A DNA stretch of 64,000 nt. Source: Nematopogon swammerdamellus (Eukaryota; Arthropoda; Insecta; Lepidoptera; Adelidae). The notes beneath the pieces were generated by a model. It made no database searches. It saw nothing but the letters and a program-made list of their open reading frames with translations, and was not told where the DNA came from. Below are positions 60,345-64,000 of this stretch, piece by piece. The position numbers and the translations under genes were made by a program. The DNA lies in the NCBI GenBank assembly GCA_946902875.1, contig OX336345.1:20367395-20431394 (forward strand), written 5' to 3'. Position 1 is the first letter of the stretch; each line of letters begins with the position of its first letter.

Positions 60345-61246
60345 CCGCACATACAGGTATTTGCAAAATCTGGGCGGACAAAATTATTTTTGTGTCTAAT
60401 TAGAATTGAAATAGCTCCAATATAATAACAGCACATTTTAAAAATTTTATTTATATATTTCAGACTTTAACGTACTATTTTAGATATTTACTCACAAAAA
60501 TAAAAATGAAAAAATTGTATTTACTTTTAAGACATTTTATCAACTACTAAAGACATTTATTAACTTCTGCAATAATATATAGGGTATAAGGGTATGCAAT
60601 TAAGACTAGGTACAGTTACTCGTAGTTAACCCCTTCATTGTCTTTATTCTTCGTTATCACTTTCTGACGAAGACTCCACATTTTATTGATTAACATCTTG
60701 TTTAGTTAAAAAGTCATTTATCCGGACGTATCCGGACATATTTACTTTGTTATTTAAAAGGAAATAGAGTCTAGAATAACTCAAAATAAAAATCATAGCC
60801 CGATATATCCCGATACAAAAACAAAAACTTTAGCTAAGGATAAATGTATCAAAATGAGGGAATAAATCAGGGTAATTTTTATAAGTTAAAAAAAAGTTAT
60901 AGTGAATAGTTTATCGTTACTCTTTTAAACCACTTATTAAGCCTCTTACCTGCTTTATCAGAATACATCACTTTCAAATTGCAATGTGAACTTAGAAACT
61001 TAAAAAAATACTTCGAATTTGATGATTTTTATGAGCACGCCGCGAGAAGTGATACGTGAAAGGGTGAAACGTACGAATTCCGGCTGATGCTACGCGAGCG
61101 GGCGGCCAGAGAGAGAGGGCGCGCCTGAACATTGTTCATCGGTTTGTTCTCTCTACCTGAAACCAGTTTTTAGAACTAAAAGTGCAATTTAGTTTTCGCA
61201 CTAATGTCCGCCCAGATTGTGCAAATACCTGTATGTGCGCCGCCTA
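60345..61246. mobile_element. Inverted-repeat element, about 0.9 kb, about 35-bp ends
   Basis: CGCACATACAGGTATTTGCA, AAATCTGGGCGGACA at the left; inverted TGTCCGCCCAGAT, TGTGCAAATACCTGTATGTGCG at the right. Outside the left end GTGAGGTGCCGCCTCAC is itself a hairpin. The interior is AT-rich and lacks a transposase. TSD not identified. Confidence 0.7.
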
Positions 61247-61250
61247 GAAA

Positions 61251-61785
61251 AATAAAAAACAGCATGGATGTTTATTTATTGCTAGACTTTGGGCATGTCC
61301 TGTCCTCGAAATGAAGACTGCAATACAACATTAATAAAATGCTATTATGTAGGTGGTGCCCACAGATCAGGTGCCTCACTAAAATTCACTGGCCAGAGCA
61401 GGCTGATCCTTGCTTTCTTCCAAATTAAATATTTTCGTCCACATATATTTTATTCGTACATTTTGTCCGCTAACCGAAGTTGAAATTTGAAGTAGGTGTA
61501 TTTTAATATATTTTTCGCGTAGCGTCGACTAATGCGGACCTATTGTCGCTCATTCTCGGCTTCGGCCATTTTGGATGCCGGTCACGTGCTCAATTAGTCC
61601 GACCACCAGTCTCTGTGTTTTCTTTTTGTATTTTTGTATTTCGAATATGCGATACCCGCCAGAGAGCATTGATATGCGTGACCAGCGTTCGTAGTTCGTT
61701 GCCGGTAAATCGTGACGGCGTGTTAGTTCTTATCGATATAATTTGAAATTATAGCTTATTGGCAGCATGGTATACTTACCAATGT
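61251..61785. other. Unassigned sequence
   Basis: 64-67 codon frames without recognised motifs. Confidence 0.3.
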
Positions 61786-61788
61786 ATA

Positions 61789-62243
61789 CAGAGTGTATCA
61801 GGATAGGTTTGAGAAGGTTCAGGAATAGAAAGTACTCATTATTAGAAGAAAATAATCCTTATGGCTCAAATCGAAATTCCGTTGTTTTTATTTTTGTCAT
61901 ACAAAAGTTGGAAATTGTAATAAAAACTCGATGGACAGTGAGACTGGAGAGTGCAGTGAACTAATTCAGTCCTCTTTTTCTTTTGAGGCCATTGAACTTT
62001 CAGTGTTTGGAATTTACCTACACGCAGTTTAATTGTACTAGTTATGTATGCAACCTACCCATTTTTATTATTCATGAGTTAGAATTATTTTTTTATTTAT
62101 AAAGGCGGATCTTGAAGAATATATTTCCACCAAAAAGTACTGTGAAATGATCGAATCTGGGAAAAAGTTTCAGAGCTTTTCGTCTTCAAATATGGGCCCC
62201 TTTCGAACCCTGAAGTTTCGAAAAACTATCCTGATACAGCCTG
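61789..62243. mobile_element. MITE, 455 bp, TA duplication
   Basis: CAGAGTGTATCAGGATAG at the left; inverted CTATCCTGATACAGCCTG at the right; TA at 61787-61788 and 62244-62245. The 65-codon frame inside lacks homology. Confidence 0.75.
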
Positions 62244-62390
62244 TATACTACTTATCTGACTGCATAATTAGTTAACTCTTGACTAGGCAGGTACGATTAG
62301 GGCCTCAATTTCATTAACGATTGACAACTTGATACTTCAAGTATCTTAATATTCATATATTTTTATTTTTGACAATTATAATAGGTACAT

Positions 62391-62774
62391 TTTTTTTTTT
62401 TTTTATGGAACTCGACACGGTTGGCTACATCACCTACAACATCCGTGATGTCAGCCCATAACACAGGGTGAACTAGGTGCCATGTCAGTGCTTCCCTTCA
62501 TTTCATGTCGGCTACACTAAACTGGACGGAAAACACGAACTATTTACATAGCCGTTTCGACCGACGTTTCGTTCAGTGCGGTGGTACCAACCCGGCCGGG
62601 ATAAACCCTACCACCTAGTAAGGTAAGAAGGGAAGGGACCTACAGTTTAACGTGGAATCCGAACCACGGTCAGCCTCCAACGGTCGAGCGGTCACCCATC
62701 CAATCACTGACCGCGCTCAGCGTTGCTTAATAACAGTTGACTAACCAACCGCGCCACTGAGCTACCGAGGCTGA
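62391..62774 (-). mobile_element. Family A SINE, full length, composite head
   Basis: T15, ATGGAACTCGACACGG, core, AACGTGGAATCCGAACCACG, AGCGGTCACCCATCCAATCA, CAGCGTTGCTTAATAACAG and CACTGAGCTACCGAGGCTGAC. Confidence 0.87.
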
Positions 62775-62782
62775 CGAATTTT

Positions 62783-62858
62783 CTTATCCCTTAGTCGACT
62801 TTTACGACATGCCACGGGGAGAGATGCAGTGGGGCTATTCTTTTTAAGTACCGACCGT
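62783..62858 (-). mobile_element. Family B head fragment beside the A copy
   Basis: CTTATCCCTTAGTCGACTTT, ACGACATGCCACGGGGAGAG and TTTTTAAGTACCGACCG. It lies 8 bp from the head of the A SINE. Confidence 0.75.
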
Positions 62859-62929
62859 ACATTGTAGTATGTTTAATATACTAACATATTATGTTGATAC
62901 AAATTACGTATCAAAGTTTGACAAAGGCT

Positions 62930-63210
62930 CTTTACACCTGATTCAATTAATTAATAAGTCTTTGTAGTCAGAACTCACAGCAAAATTGTTAATCTTGCTC
63001 TCAAGCTGTTTTCGATAGACTATGGGCGCGGTGTTATTATGTGGCCACTAAATACTTGAAAAAATATGTAAAAAAAAAGAAATACCCAGCGAAGTTTCTT
63101 GTCGGTTCTTCTTCGTGGGTGTAATCGAAGCGGATAGAACAATTTGTGACAAGTTCGAGCGCAGTCTAACTGCAATATTGAATGATCAATAAACAATACA
63201 ATACAATTTG
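62930..63210 (+). mobile_element. M-related LINE 3'-UTR, tail CAATACAATACAAT
   Basis: AATAAGTCTTTGTAGTCAGA, GCTCTCAAGCTG, GCGAAGTTTCTTGTCGGTTC, TTCGTGGGTGTAATCGAAGC and GATCAATAAACAATACAA. Twin of 52575-52870. Confidence 0.6.
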
Positions 63211-63346
63211 ATGGTATGATAAATATTTATTTGTACATAAAGAAACTTAACAGGTTATTCACAAACATTTAAAAAAATTATAAATTAAAATTATTAAAAA
63301 AACTATAACTACCTATACAAATATAACTAATTAAAAAACTATAAAA

Positions 63347-63421
63347 AAACATACATACATACATACCACACGCTGGTATCCCGATAATCGGGGTAAGCAG
63401 AGTGGGCGGTGTTGTACTGCA
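63347..63421 (-). mobile_element. Family B 3' end, interrupted by family C
   Basis: TACATACATACATACCACAC, CCCGATAATCGGGGTAAGCA and GGTGTTGTACTGCAAG, then directly a C tail. Confidence 0.72.
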
Positions 63422-63423
63422 AG

Positions 63424-63650
63424 TTTTTTTGTAATCCTGTATGGGTGGCTGAGTCGGTGGGGCCAAAGTACATGCTCCGACCAGCCAATATCACCTCCGA
63501 GAAGGTAGGTGCCATACATATCCCTTGGATTAGCTGGCTATACTGGACTAGAGGATAACACAGCCGAGGCTGCTATGTGGCCATCTTACATCCAGTACGG
63601 TGGTACCAACCCAGTCGGCTACAAGTCTATCCACCTAGTAAAGGGCCACA
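63424..63650 (-). mobile_element. Family C SINE, tail and core
   Basis: TGTAATCCTGTATGGGTGGC, CCGACCAGCCAATATCACCT, CTGGACTAGAGGATAACAC, CATCCAGTACGGTGGTACCA and CCACCTAGTAAAGGG. Confidence 0.82.
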
Positions 63651-64000
63651 TAATAAAGCAGAATAAGACGTTGGATTTTATTAAAGGTAAGGATAAGGAA
63701 GGAAGGAAGGAAAGGATGGTACAGAAATGTTATTTGTAAGTTTGCATTGCATGGGATTTTAGAAGTGTCTTTCTTTGTAACGATTAAAAATGAAAGTTGT
63801 CCATTTGAGCTGCACAATCATTCCTTCAAAATATGTTGGTTGGTAGTCATTGCTGAATCATGTATAAAACGTAATGAGAATCGTAATCGGTGTCTGGTAG
63901 GCGGTTTGTTATTTTAGTTGATAGCCTTACTTCCGCTACATTCAGCGAACCTCGGTCTCGCGTCAGAAGGAGCATCATTTCTAAATATTACACCGCCGAC
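63651..64000. other. P-like scrap, then unassigned sequence
   Basis: AAGACGTTGGATTTTATTAA (63667) echoes the P terminus; then (GGAA)n. Nothing else recognised to the window end. Confidence 0.35.

Overview
The window looks like repeat-dense intergenic DNA from a lepidopteran (moth or butterfly) nuclear genome. I base this on SINEs that resemble the Metulj type, on RNA polymerase III-style retroposon heads, on non-LTR reverse-transcriptase C-termini, hAT and maT (DD37D) transposon remnants, Helitron-like ends reading GCCGCGGGCAAAAGCTAG, and many short TA-flanked inverted-repeat elements. I found no convincing host gene, no rRNA or tRNA gene and no prokaryotic feature. The longest open frames are a 237-codon run that is only a 42-bp minisatellite and a 218-codon piece of a dead transposase.

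Three related short retroposon families make up the scaffold. Family A has a core and tail ending CAGTTTCCAT(A)n. It occurs with two different 5' heads: one is a composite of tRNA-like boxes and a 5S rRNA-like segment, the other is the first ~90 bp of family B. Family B is the Metulj-like SINE (GTACCGTGTGGGGCCGGTAC at its 5' end). Family C shares the ACTAGGTGGTAGG core with A but ends GGATTACATAAA; one copy carries a tRNA Ser/Leu-like head. About 12 composite-head A copies, 7-8 B-head A copies, about a dozen B copies and about a dozen C copies are spread over both strands.

Layout. 1-5.3 kb: SINEs and LINE 3' ends. 5.3-8.1 kb: a 2.76-kb hAT-type element with a perfect 8-bp duplication, holding a Helitron-like element with a palindromic minisatellite. 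8.2-8.6 kb: LINE C-terminus. 8.9-10.0 kb: a 1.13-kb palindrome. 10-17 kb: SINEs, AT-rich DNA and short MITEs. 17-24 kb: LINE copies split by hAT elements, and a hAT deletion derivative retaining the transposase C-terminus. 24-36 kb: mostly SINEs, an inverted pair of a 290-bp repeat, and GC-rich patches. 36.1-36.8 kb: 42-bp minisatellite. 36.9-43.6 kb: MITEs, nested SINEs, a complete but dead maT transposon, and a reverse-transcriptase fragment. 43.6-48 kb: stacked SINEs, G/C homopolymers and hairpins. 48-64 kb: further SINE, LINE and Helitron-like copies, two large inverted-repeat elements and one well-preserved LINE C-terminus.

Nothing here forms an operon or pathway. The logic is nesting: hAT in SINE, hAT in LINE, SINE in SINE, SINE in Helitron-like element, MITE in LINE. 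The features most worth follow-up are the modular SINE heads, the very large palindromes, and a set of tiny perfect hairpins, two of which sit inside A copies with direct repeats on each side. All identities are by eye; no alignment or database search was run.
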